From assembly GCA_007117055.1 (NCBI GenBank), contig SKHH01000231.1, positions 1 to 13,316 of the forward strand: 13,316 nt of DNA. Direction: 5' to 3'. Origin of the DNA: Lishizhenia sp. (GTDB taxonomy: Bacteria > Bacteroidota > Bacteroidia > Flavobacteriales_D > Crocinitomicaceae). This document shows positions 1 to 7,478 of this stretch, in pieces. Under the pieces are notes generated by a model. The model saw only the letters and a program-made list of their open reading frames with translations. It was not told where the DNA came from and ran no database searches. The translations under genes were made by a program, and so were the position numbers. Position 1 is the stretch's first letter. Each line of letters opens with the position of its first letter.

Positions 1-2735
1 ACCTTACTATCAACGTGAATTTTTCCGTTCATGCTTTCTATTTGATTTTTGGTTATAAACAATCCTACACCTCTTGCGTCTTCATGATTATGGAAAGTTT
101 TATACATTTGAAAAAGATCTGCTCCATGCTTTTCTAAATCTATACCTAGTCCATTATCTTGGAAAGTTAAAAAAACTTTTTCACCATTTGTTTCACTGTA
201 GATTTTTAAGATAGGCTTTCTTTTAGGGCTTTTGTACTTTATAGCATTGGATATCATATTCAATATAATACTATCAATATAAGCTGGTATTCCTTTTACG
301 TTTAAACAAGAATTGCATTCATTAATAATTTCAATTCCCGCATCTTTAATTTGAATAGTCATACTATTTAAGTTTTTTTCAACAAACTGCGAGAGATCAA
401 TATCATTAATTTTCATGTCCGTAAGGTTGACTTTGACAATTTCCGTAAGGTCTTCTATAGTTTGATTAAGATTATCTGCACTTCTTTTCAATAAGGGGAA
501 AAGTTCACCCTTTTTTAAATCAGGATAATCCTCTTGAAAAACTTCAAGTAACCCAGAAATACCATAACTGTGTGACCTTAGATTGTGAGAAACAATATGG
601 GCGAAATTTCTTAAACTGTTGTTTTGTTCCTCCGTGATATCTAATAGTGATTTAATTTCTCCTTGAATTTTTTTGAGTTCTGAGATATCAGCTGCAACAC
701 CCAGATAACCAATTATTTCATTATCTACCTCAATTTTATTGACAGATAACAACACTGGAATATGATCACCTCGTTTGTTTACATAAGTCCATTCTTTGGT
801 AGAAGGGTTGTCAATTTTAGCCTCGTAAATAAAAGTTTCGAAACCAATAATTTGCTTTTGATATTTATTGGAAAGAACAGCACTTTCTTTTTCAACTTCT
901 TCTTGAAGATGAATGACCTCAGGCGTATACTTTCCAATAAGCTCCATTGCTTTATATCCTAAGATTTGTTCGGCACCTGAGTTAAAAAGAGTAATTAAAC
1001 CATTTTTATCCGTTGCTATTATTGAAACTTGTTTACTCGCATCTAGCACTCCTTGTAAGTTGGAAATGGCTTCATTTAGCTTTCTTTCAGCTGCTTTTTC
1101 TTCGGTAATGTCCCTAATAAATGACCATATCAATTTTTCACCATTCGTGTCGGTTACTACTACACCTTGTAATGATATAGGATATCGCGAACCGTCTTTA
1201 CGAATGTATTCTTTTTCGAATGTTTGATATCCCCCATGCGCTTTCATCTGATTCAACGCGTTGACTTCAAGAAGCTCATACTCTTTAGGAGTAACGTCCC
1301 AGTAACTTAATGCCAAAAATTCTTGTTTTGAATATCCTGTCGGCTCTAAGAGTTTGTCATTTACATCAATAAAAGCACCTGTTTCATAATCGTTTAATGC
1401 AATGCCAATAGGTGAGAGCTTATATAGGGAATCTAGTAACTGTCTTTGATATTTCGCTTCTATTTGAGCATTTTTTCGATCCGTGATATCAAGTACAAAA
1501 CCATCAAGAAAAACAGTTTCTCCCTTATCGTTTTTAATGGCTGTTCCTTTTTCATACACCCAGCGAATAGCACCACTCTTGTGCTTAAGCCTATACTCTA
1601 TTTCCCAAAATTCATTGTTTTCCACGGCAGTATTAACTACCCTTTCAACCATGATTCTATCGTCTTCATGAATCAACTTTCCGTAAGAAGTTTTTTCGTT
1701 ATTCAACAATTCTTCTGCAGCGTATCCTGAGACACTATCCACCTGACTACTTATATACAAAATTGTCCAGTCTTTATCGTATTTACACCTATATGTAATT
1801 CCCGGAATATTTTGAACGAGTGATTGGTATTGCTCCTTACTTTCCCGAATCTTTCTTTCTACTTCCTTTTGCCGAGAAATATCTTGAAAACTACCAATCA
1901 ATTTCCCTCCTACTTTTCGACCGGTCGCCCTGACCCATTTTTCATTTTTTTTACCTGTCAATAAAATACACTCCAAATCAAATGGAATTGATTTCGAAAT
2001 ACATTTACCAATAGCTTCTGAAATTATCTTTCTGTAATCCTCATGGTAAAACTCAATGCCATTTACTCGATCATGTTCAAAATTGGTTGCCACCTCATGA
2101 ATAGCATAAACCATATCGTTCCATTTCGTTTTTCCCGATTTGATATCTAATTCCCAAATTCCAAGCTTATTTACCTTTTGAGTTTCTTCTAATAATTCAT
2201 TCGTTTCGTTAAGTTCAGCAATAAGTGCGTTTTTAGTTAACTCTTCTTTTCTCTTTTCAAACAATTCTGTACACAATTTAGCTAATTTCTTGAGCTGTTC
2301 TATTTGATTCGAAGAAAGTTTTTTTGGAGCATCATCTATTACACATAAAGTTCCTAAAGGATAACCATCAATAGATACCAAAGGTATTCCTGCATAGAAA
2401 ATCACATTTGGTTCTCCCGTTGTTAAAGGGTTGTCATAAAACCTTATATCTTTTGTCGCATCTTCAATAATAAATGGGTCATCTGGAGTATTAATTGCAT
2501 GTGCACAAAATGCATAATCCCTAAATGTTTCTCTAGCTTCTATTCCATGGTGAGATAAAAACCACTGCTTGTCTTCAGTGATAAGTGAGATCAATGAAAT
2601 TTTAGTTTCACATATTAAAGAGGCCATTGAAGTTAAAAAGTCAAAGTTTTCCTGTTCTCTTAACCCTATCAATTGATAGCTATCCAGACTATTACGTCTT
2701 TCTTTTTCGTTTTTGGGTGTAATCGGTTTTTTCAT
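1..2735 (-). CDS. Soluble GAF / multi-PAS sensor histidine kinase (C-terminus cut by window edge)
   Basis: The reading frame is open from the ATG at 2735-2733 to the left edge (911 codons). No signal peptide or membrane segment is seen, so it should be a cytoplasmic sensor kinase that autophosphorylates on His and passes phosphate to a response regulator. Domains by residue: GAF about 20-160 (GTLCVIDD near 130); four PAS units starting near 188, 297, 433 and 560, the first three ending in DIS/DIT (F.DISRQKE, LDITDRKN, RDITEEKA) and the last in ADISELKK; H-box FAHIVSHNLRSH with phospho-acceptor His717; N-box NMISNAIKYK with Asn830; G1 box DNGLG with Asp860; G2 box GVGLF at 889-893. Only about 15-25 residues seem to be missing, unless a receiver domain follows. 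The SHNLRSH H-box is common in Bacteroidota PAS kinases. The ligand is unknown. No response regulator gene is visible, and the gene is divergent from metG. Kinase identity is firm; exact PAS borders are approximate. Confidence 0.93.
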   Translation of the reverse strand, partial: MKKPITPKNEKERRNSLDSYQLIGLREQENFDFLTSMASLICETKISLISLITEDKQWFLSHHGIEARETFRDYAFCAHAINTPDDPFIIEDATKDIRFYDNPLTTGEPNVIFYAGIPLVSIDGYPLGTLCVIDDAPKKLSSNQIEQLKKLAKLCTELFEKRKEELTKNALIAELNETNELLEETQKVNKLGIWELDIKSGKTKWNDMVYAIHEVATNFEHDRVNGIEFYHEDYRKIISEAIGKCISKSIPFDLECILLTGKKNEKWVRATGRKVGGKLIGSFQDISRQKEVERKIRESKEQYQSLVQNIPGITYRCKYDKDWTILYISSQVDSVSGYAAEELLNNEKTSYGKLIHEDDRIMVERVVNTAVENNEFWEIEYRLKHKSGAIRWVYEKGTAIKNDKGETVFLDGFVLDITDRKNAQIEAKYQRQLLDSLYKLSPIGIALNDYETGAFIDVNDKLLEPTGYSKQEFLALSYWDVTPKEYELLEVNALNQMKAHGGYQTFEKEYIRKDGSRYPISLQGVVVTDTNGEKLIWSFIRDITEEKAAERKLNEAISNLQGVLDASKQVSIIATDKNGLITLFNSGAEQILGYKAMELIGKYTPEVIHLQEEVEKESAVLSNKYQKQIIGFETFIYEAKIDNPSTKEWTYVNKRGDHIPVLLSVNKIEVDNEIIGYLGVAADISELKKIQGEIKSLLDITEEQNNSLRNFAHIVSHNLRSHSYGISGLLEVFQEDYPDLKKGELFPLLKRSADNLNQTIEDLTEIVKVNLTDMKINDIDLSQFVEKNLNSMTIQIKDAGIEIINECNSCLNVKGIPAYIDSIILNMISNAIKYKSPKRKPILKIYSETNGEKVFLTFQDNGLGIDLEKHGADLFQMYKTFHNHEDARGVGLFITKNQIESMNGKIHVDSK

Positions 2736-2780
2736 TTTAAAGTTGATTCAATAAAAAATCTTTAGAAAAATACTAAAATT

Positions 2781-2788
2781 CAAAAATA
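2781..2788 (-). promoter_or_regulatory. Candidate -7 element for the sensor kinase
   Basis: On the minus strand this reads TATTTTTG, a full match to the Bacteroidota -7 consensus TAnnTTTG. It lies about 45 bp upstream of the kinase ATG. No TTG is found at the expected -33 distance and the area is very AT-rich, so a chance match is quite possible. Confidence 0.3.
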
Positions 2789-2851
2789 TAATTAATGTAA
2801 GCAGTAAAAATAATTATCACTATTGAACAAATTCCATCTATTATCACATCA

Positions 2852-2880
2852 TTCTCCCTCACAAAAAAATAGTAGCTTTG
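2852..2880 (+). promoter_or_regulatory. Candidate Bacteroidota-type promoter of metG
   Basis: TAGCTTTG at 2873-2880 matches the TAnnTTTG -7 consensus exactly. TTC at 2852-2854 sits 18 bp upstream, where TTG is expected. The element ends 20 bp before the metG ATG, which would give a very short leader. No Shine-Dalgarno sequence is present, as is usual in this phylum. Confidence 0.45.
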
Positions 2881-2900
2881 CATGCAGAAATTGAAACATC

Positions 2901-4958
2901 ATGGAAAAATCAAAATATACTATAACTGCTGCATTGCCTTATGCAAATGGTCCGCTCCATTTGGGACATGTCGCTGGTGTTTACTTACCATCTGATATTT
3001 TTGTGCGGTTCCTCAGAATGAAAGGACATGATGTTGCTTTTATTTGCGGTAGTGACGAACATGGTGCTGCAATTACACTAAGAGCAAAAAAAGAAGAAAT
3101 CTCACCGAAAGAAATTGTAGACAAATACCATACGACGCTAAAAAATGCTTTTAATGATTTTGATATTTCTTTTGATATTTTTCATCGTACTACCACCGAA
3201 ATTCATGAAAAAACAGCACAAGAGTTCTTTCTTAAATTGAATAAGGAAGGTAAATTTATTGAAAAGAAAAGCAAACAATATTACGACCAACAATTCGAAC
3301 AGTTTTTAGCGGATCGCTATATCACAGGTGAATGTCCAAAATGTGGTCATCATGAAGCCTATGGGGACCAATGTGAAAAATGTGGCGCCGATTTAAGTCC
3401 TACAGAGTTAATTAATCCTAAATCTACGTTAAGTGGTAACACACCTGTTTTAAAATCTACTTCGCACTGGTATTTACCAATGGATCAACACGAAGGGTGG
3501 TTGAAAAAATGGATCAAAGAGGGGATCATTGACGACAAACAGCAACACGACCCTTCAAAATGGAGAAAGCAAGTCGTTGGGCAATGTATGAGCTGGATCG
3601 ACGGAGGACTTCAGGCTCGCGCTATGACTAGGGATTTAGACTGGGGTGTTCCCGTACCTGTGAAAGGCGCTGAAGGAAAAGTACTTTATGTTTGGTTAGA
3701 TGCTCCGATCGGGTATATTTCTGCAACAAAACAATGGGCATTAGATCAAGGAAAAGATTGGAAAGACTATTGGACGGGTGATCGAAAACTTGTACACTTT
3801 ATCGGAAAAGACAACATCGTTTTCCACACGATTATATTTCCAATTATACTAAAAGAGTTTGGAGAATTAATTTTACCGGACAACGTGCCTGCATCCGAAT
3901 TTTTAAACCTTGAAGGAGATAAATTCTCTACCTCTCGCAATTGGGCCGTTTGGTTACACGAATACATTGAACGTCACCCCGATAAAATTGACGAATTAAA
4001 ATATACGCTTACCTCTATCGCTCCCGAAAGTAAGGACAGTGAATTTACATGGAAGGAATTTCAAGCTAAAGTAAATAACGAACTGGCTGATATTTTGGGG
4101 AATTTTGTAAATAGAGCCTTAGTTTTAACGCAAAAATATTACGACGGAAAGGTTCCGACAATAGGTACGCCAAATGCGCAAGACCTAGAAATGATCGAGA
4201 CCATAAAATCTGCTCCCGAACGTATTGCTAATTTGATGTATAACTACAAAATTCGTGAAGCGCAAAACGAAGCTATGCAAGTTGCCCGTAATGGGAATAA
4301 ATACTTAGCAGAAAATGAGCCTTGGAAAGTAATTAAAACTGATCCTAAACGAGTAGAAACCGTAATGCATATAGCGCTTCAAATTACAGCTGTTCTTGGA
4401 AATGTTTTAGCTCCATTTTTACCGAATACCGCTGAGAAAATCCGCGGATTTTTAGGCTTAGATATGGTCGACTGGGACAATGCTGCTTCTTTTGAACTTT
4501 TAAAAGCTGAAGCTATGACGGAAAAACCAAGTATTTTATTTCAAAAAATAGAAGATAGCTTGGTAGAAGAAGAGCAAAATTTACTAAAAGCTTCACAAAA
4601 AGAAAAAGTCATCTCACATGCTCCGCAAAAAGAGCTGACAAGTTTCGATAATTTTATGGGGTGTGACTTACGTGTAGGACAAATTACTGCTGCGAAAAAA
4701 GTAAAAAAAGCAGACAAACTACTAGAGCTCACTGTGGATACAGGCTTGGATCAACGCACTATCGTTTCTGGAATAGCGGAACACTATTCGCCAGAGGAAG
4801 TAGTAGGCAAAAAAGTAACCGTTTTAATGAATCTTCCCCCACGTAAAATTAGAGGAGTTGTCTCTAATGGAATGCTTTTAATGGCGGAAGGAAAAGATGG
4901 CGAACTGAGCTTTATGTTACCCGAGAAAAATCTCCCAAATGGCAGTTTGATTGGGTAA
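2901..4958 (+). CDS. metG: Methionyl-tRNA synthetase
   Basis: This cytoplasmic class I aminoacyl-tRNA synthetase charges tRNA-Met, including the initiator, with methionine using ATP. The 685 residues are full length for the long MetRS form. The Rossmann catalytic domain opens with PYANGPLHLGH, where HLGH at residues 20-23 is the HIGH signature. A CxxC...CxxC zinc knuckle sits in the connective peptide (Cys145, Cys148, Cys158, Cys161). The second signature appears as KFSTS (341-345) instead of KMSKS, a common MetRS variant. The helical anticodon-binding domain spans about 380-550 and contains NEPWKVIK, the region that reads the CAU anticodon. A lysine-rich linker leads to a C-terminal Trbp111-like OB-fold tRNA-binding domain at about 583-685 (DLRVGQI, NLPPRKIRG, SNGML). 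The ATG at 2901 gives the expected N-terminus. The gene ends with tandem stops TAA TAG and appears to be transcribed alone. Confidence 0.98.
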   Translation: MEKSKYTITAALPYANGPLHLGHVAGVYLPSDIFVRFLRMKGHDVAFICGSDEHGAAITLRAKKEEISPKEIVDKYHTTLKNAFNDFDISFDIFHRTTTEIHEKTAQEFFLKLNKEGKFIEKKSKQYYDQQFEQFLADRYITGECPKCGHHEAYGDQCEKCGADLSPTELINPKSTLSGNTPVLKSTSHWYLPMDQHEGWLKKWIKEGIIDDKQQHDPSKWRKQVVGQCMSWIDGGLQARAMTRDLDWGVPVPVKGAEGKVLYVWLDAPIGYISATKQWALDQGKDWKDYWTGDRKLVHFIGKDNIVFHTIIFPIILKEFGELILPDNVPASEFLNLEGDKFSTSRNWAVWLHEYIERHPDKIDELKYTLTSIAPESKDSEFTWKEFQAKVNNELADILGNFVNRALVLTQKYYDGKVPTIGTPNAQDLEMIETIKSAPERIANLMYNYKIREAQNEAMQVARNGNKYLAENEPWKVIKTDPKRVETVMHIALQITAVLGNVLAPFLPNTAEKIRGFLGLDMVDWDNAASFELLKAEAMTEKPSILFQKIEDSLVEEEQNLLKASQKEKVISHAPQKELTSFDNFMGCDLRVGQITAAKKVKKADKLLELTVDTGLDQRTIVSGIAEHYSPEEVVGKKVTVLMNLPPRKIRGVVSNGMLLMAEGKDGELSFMLPEKNLPNGSLIG

Positions 4959-5020
4959 TAGTCCGTTGCGGCCTTAGATTCGCATTTATGATTTTTAGGG
5001 TTATTCTTAAAGTTTTATCC

Positions 5021-5050
5021 ATGAATTATCGATTCATTACTAATTTTTCT
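5021..5050 (+). terminator. Weak candidate terminator downstream of metG
   Basis: ATGAAT (5021-5026) and ATTCAT (5032-5037) can pair around a 5-base loop, and a T-rich stretch follows (TAATTTTTCTT). The stem is short and AT-rich, so termination here is uncertain. No better hairpin is visible between metG and the next gene. Confidence 0.25.
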
Positions 5051-5075
5051 TAGATTTAAGTATTCTTCAATGAAA

Positions 5076-5092
5076 TTGTTTACGATAAACAA
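5076..5092. promoter_or_regulatory. Operator-like 17-bp palindrome upstream of the ribonuclease gene
   Basis: Two perfect 7-base inverted arms, TTGTTTA and TAAACAA, flank the 3-base centre CGA. The site ends 32 bp before the start codon, a place suited to a dimeric transcription factor. No regulator gene in the window can be tied to it. With only seven base pairs it would make a weak RNA hairpin, and no T-tract follows, so a protein-binding site is more likely than a terminator. A chance palindrome in AT-rich DNA is also possible. Confidence 0.35.
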
Positions 5093-5124
5093 GCATGAGG
5101 GAAATTAATTCATAAGCAAATCAA

Positions 5125-6540
5125 ATGAAAATTAAGTTTTTAGGCGCCGCAAAAACAGTTACAGGAAGTAAGCATCTTATAGAACTTTGGGACAACACAC
5201 GAATTTTATTGGATTGTGGAATGTTTCAAGGAATGGGAAAAGAAACCTATGCCATGAATGCAGACGAGCCTGTAGACCCCCTTTCTTTAAATGCAGTTGT
5301 TCTATCCCATGCGCACATTGATCATTCGGGCCTTTTACCGAAATTAGTTAAAGACGGTTATGAAGGACCTATTTACGCAACGGAAGCCACAACCGCTTTA
5401 TGCGAAATTATGTTGCGCGACAGTGCATTTATACAAGAGGCAGATGTCCGTTTTTCGAATAAACGGAAAGGTCGTACAGGAAAAGATGCCTATGAACCGC
5501 TGTATACTTTTACCGATGTTGAGCAGACTATTTCACAATTTGTAGTGATCAAAGAAAATGAAACATTTCATGTAGCAGAAGGTGTAAAAGGAAAATTTAT
5601 TCCCAATGGACATATTCTGGGAAGCGCAGCTGTTTATTTAGAAATTGATGAAATCAAAGAACACACAAACTTATTATACACAGGAGATATAGGTCGTTAC
5701 AACACGTGTCTTATTCGGAACCCTGAATGCCCACCGCAAGCAGATGTAATCATTTGTGAATCTACGTATGGTGACCGACTTCACGACGACACATTAGATG
5801 CAGAACAAGAATTATTAAACGCAGTTATACACACCATAAAAGAGAAAAAAGGAAAATTAATTATTCCCGCATTTAGTTTAGGGAGAACGCAAGAAATTGT
5901 TTTTGCTTTAAACAAATTGGACTTGTATGGACTTCTTCCATTCGTAAAAATATATGTAGACAGTCCCCTAGCTACAGATGCAACAGCAATTACCAAACAG
6001 TTTTCTCATTTATTAAACCGAGAAGTAAAACGATTTGCAGAATCCAGACCAGATGCTTTTGGATTTGGAAAACTTTCGTACATTAAGAAAAAAGAAGACT
6101 CACAAAAAATCAACAGCTCTAAGGAGCCATGTATCATTATTTCAGCATCTGGAATGGCAGATGCTGGAAGGGTAAAACACCATATTTATCATGGTATAGA
6201 AGACCCTAAAAATACTATTTTGTTTGTGGGTTATGCTGAGCCACAATCGCTCGGTGGTAAATTACAAAAGGGAGAAAAAACTGTTACCATTTATGGAGAT
6301 AGTAAAGAAGTCAAAGCAGAAATAAAAATGATTACATCTATGAGTGCGCATGGCGACTATATGGAAATGACAAAATATTTATCCTGCCAAGACCCCGAAA
6401 AAATAAGAGCCATTTACCTTGTTCATGGAGAGGAAGAGGCACAGAAAAAATTCAAAGAGTACCTAAACAATAAAGGATTTAAACACATTTTAATACCCGA
6501 ACTTGGAGAAACAATTGTGCCTCATATCAATCCTTCATAG
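5125..6540 (+). CDS. Beta-CASP metallo-beta-lactamase-fold ribonuclease (CPSF73/exosome-type exonuclease family)
   Basis: This 471-residue protein has all the active-site motifs of zinc-dependent beta-CASP RNA nucleases, so it should be a cytoplasmic RNA-processing or RNA-decay enzyme. Seen in order: the N-terminal GAAKTVTGSKH strand-loop; Asp30 in LLDCGMFQG; the HxHxDH motif as His62, His64, Asp66 and His67; motif III His163 in NGHILGS; motif IV Asp188 in YTGDIG; beta-CASP motif A Glu212 in ESTYGDR; motif B His409 in MSAHGD; and motif C His434 in LVHGEEE. The SASGMADAGR segment (340-349) is also characteristic. No KH or other extra RNA-binding domain is attached. It is the single-module form often annotated as MBL-fold metallo-hydrolase or RNA-specific ribonuclease. 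The start gives the expected N-terminus; there is no signal peptide. The ABC ATPase gene follows after 42 bp with no terminator between, suggesting co-transcription. Its true RNA substrate is unknown. Confidence 0.94.
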   Translation: MKIKFLGAAKTVTGSKHLIELWDNTRILLDCGMFQGMGKETYAMNADEPVDPLSLNAVVLSHAHIDHSGLLPKLVKDGYEGPIYATEATTALCEIMLRDSAFIQEADVRFSNKRKGRTGKDAYEPLYTFTDVEQTISQFVVIKENETFHVAEGVKGKFIPNGHILGSAAVYLEIDEIKEHTNLLYTGDIGRYNTCLIRNPECPPQADVIICESTYGDRLHDDTLDAEQELLNAVIHTIKEKKGKLIIPAFSLGRTQEIVFALNKLDLYGLLPFVKIYVDSPLATDATAITKQFSHLLNREVKRFAESRPDAFGFGKLSYIKKKEDSQKINSSKEPCIIISASGMADAGRVKHHIYHGIEDPKNTILFVGYAEPQSLGGKLQKGEKTVTIYGDSKEVKAEIKMITSMSAHGDYMEMTKYLSCQDPEKIRAIYLVHGEEEAQKKFKEYLNNKGFKHILIPELGETIVPHINPS

Positions 6541-6582
6541 TTACATTTCCAAAAAATGATTAATTTCGGGTAAAAATATTCC

Positions 6583-7287
6583 GTGGAAAAAGTTATTGAA
6601 ATAACAAATGGTGTAGTAGAACAAAAGAAAGTTCCTGTATTAAAATCAATCTCCGTTGAATTAAAACAAAAGGAGTTTGTTTACTTAATTGGTAAAACAG
6701 GAACTGGAAAAAGTAGCTTTTTAAAAATGCTTTATGGTGATCTTCCACTTATAGAAGGAGAAGGTAAAGTAGCCGGTTTTGACTTAAATAAGTTACGAAA
6801 AAAAGAGATTCCCTTGCTGCGACGCAAAATTGGAATAGTATTTCAAGATTTTCAATTGCTGATGGATCGATCGGTAATGAAAAACTTACTTTTCGTGTTA
6901 AAAGCTACGGGTTGGAAAAAGAAAAAATTGATGGAAAATCGTGCGCTGGAAGTTTTACGTATGGTTGGACTTGAAGAAAAATCCTATCGTATGCCTCACG
7001 AATTATCAGGAGGGGAACAACAGCGTATTGCAATTGCGCGGGCATTATTAAATCAACCAGAATTAATCTTAGCCGATGAACCCACAGGAAACCTAGACCC
7101 CGAAACTTCCGAAGACATTATGCAATTATTAATGGCTATTTCGAAAGAAGGGAAAACCGTATTAATGGCAACACATGATATGAATCTCGTTGAAAAATTC
7201 CCAGGTAGAGTGCTTCGTGTTGAAGACAACCAAATCAGTGAAGTAGGCTCCTTAAATGATTTTAATCCCTTCGAAGTGAAGTTTTGA
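6583..7287 (+). CDS. ftsE: FtsE-like ABC transporter ATP-binding protein
   Basis: This 234-residue single-domain ABC ATPase resembles the FtsE proteins of Bacteroidota. Those pair with the membrane protein FtsX to control cell-wall hydrolases during division. Motifs: Walker A GKTGTGKS (37-44), Q-loop Gln88 in GIVFQDFQLL, signature LSGGEQQR (141-148), Walker B LILADEP (161-167) with catalytic Glu166, D-loop around GNLDPE, and H-loop His198 in MATHD. FtsE-like hallmarks are FVYLIGKTGTGKSS and LYGDLPL. The start is a GTG at 6583. The only nearby upstream in-frame ATG (6556) meets a TAA five codons later, and the next internal Met (residue 49) would remove Walker A. No ftsX or other permease gene is adjacent, so the partner must be encoded elsewhere. 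A LolD/MacB-type ATPase is an alternative reading. It is probably co-transcribed with the ribonuclease gene. Confidence 0.86.
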   Translation: MEKVIEITNGVVEQKKVPVLKSISVELKQKEFVYLIGKTGTGKSSFLKMLYGDLPLIEGEGKVAGFDLNKLRKKEIPLLRRKIGIVFQDFQLLMDRSVMKNLLFVLKATGWKKKKLMENRALEVLRMVGLEEKSYRMPHELSGGEQQRIAIARALLNQPELILADEPTGNLDPETSEDIMQLLMAISKEGKTVLMATHDMNLVEKFPGRVLRVEDNQISEVGSLNDFNPFEVKF

Positions 7288-7342
7288 TTCTTATCTTTAT
7301 CCAGCTTTGGTTACTTTGTCTAGCACATCACTAATGTAACTT

Positions 7343-7380
7343 TTGAGGGGGCAACCCCTCAATGTTATTAATTTTTTTCT
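7343..7380 (+). terminator. Intrinsic terminator after the ribonuclease-ftsE unit
   Basis: TTGAGGGG (7343-7350) and CCCCTCAA (7355-7362) form a perfect 8-bp stem closed by the tetraloop GCAA, a stable GNRA type. An imperfect T-rich tract follows, including a run of seven T at 7372-7378. It lies 56 bp after the ftsE stop and ends before the porP-like gene's candidate promoter, so it separates two transcription units. Confidence 0.8.
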
Positions 7381-7390
7381 TTTAAGTTTG
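7362..7390 (+). promoter_or_regulatory. Candidate promoter of the porP-like / adhesin unit
   Basis: TAAGTTTG at 7383-7390 matches the Bacteroidota -7 consensus TAnnTTTG exactly. ATG at 7362-7364, with an 18-bp spacer, occupies the -33 position where TTG is expected. It lies just after the terminator and would leave a leader of about 80 nt before the start codon at 7479. Confidence 0.45.
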
Positions 7391-7405
7391 TAAATTAAGT
7401 CCTAG

Positions 7406-7441
7406 AACACTAGTGTTTTGTAGCTATTTAACAAAAGCTAC
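7406..7441 (+). promoter_or_regulatory. Structured 5' leader of the porP-like gene
   Basis: A perfect 12-bp palindrome, AACACTAGTGTT, occupies 7406-7417. It is followed by a hairpin of GTAGCT (7420-7425) with AGCTAC (7436-7441) around a 10-base loop. A competing 5-bp pairing, TTTTG (7416-7420) with CAAAA (7432-7436), overlaps that hairpin, so the two cannot form together. The palindrome could instead be a DNA-binding site for a dimeric regulator. No known riboswitch class was recognised. Confidence 0.35.
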
Positions 7442-7478
7442 CTGGGCTGTTATAAAAAACTAAAATTATTACTATTTT

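Noticed and set aside
762..1730. Several short plus-strand open frames of 62-104 codons
   Set aside because: They lie entirely opposite the sensor kinase, whose minus-strand frame is unbroken and full of recognisable PAS and kinase motifs. The plus-strand products show no family features.
3301..3430. CxxC...CxxC motif suggesting a separate zinc-ribbon protein
   Set aside because: It is the zinc knuckle of the MetRS connective peptide, in frame and in the expected place.
3767..4732. Minus-strand frames of 63 and 66 codons inside metG
   Set aside because: The overlapping metG frame is complete and fully explained by MetRS domains.
6556..6573. Upstream ATG in frame with the ftsE-like gene
   Set aside because: It reaches TAA after five codons, so the GTG at 6583 is the only start that keeps the Walker A motif and the usual N-terminus.
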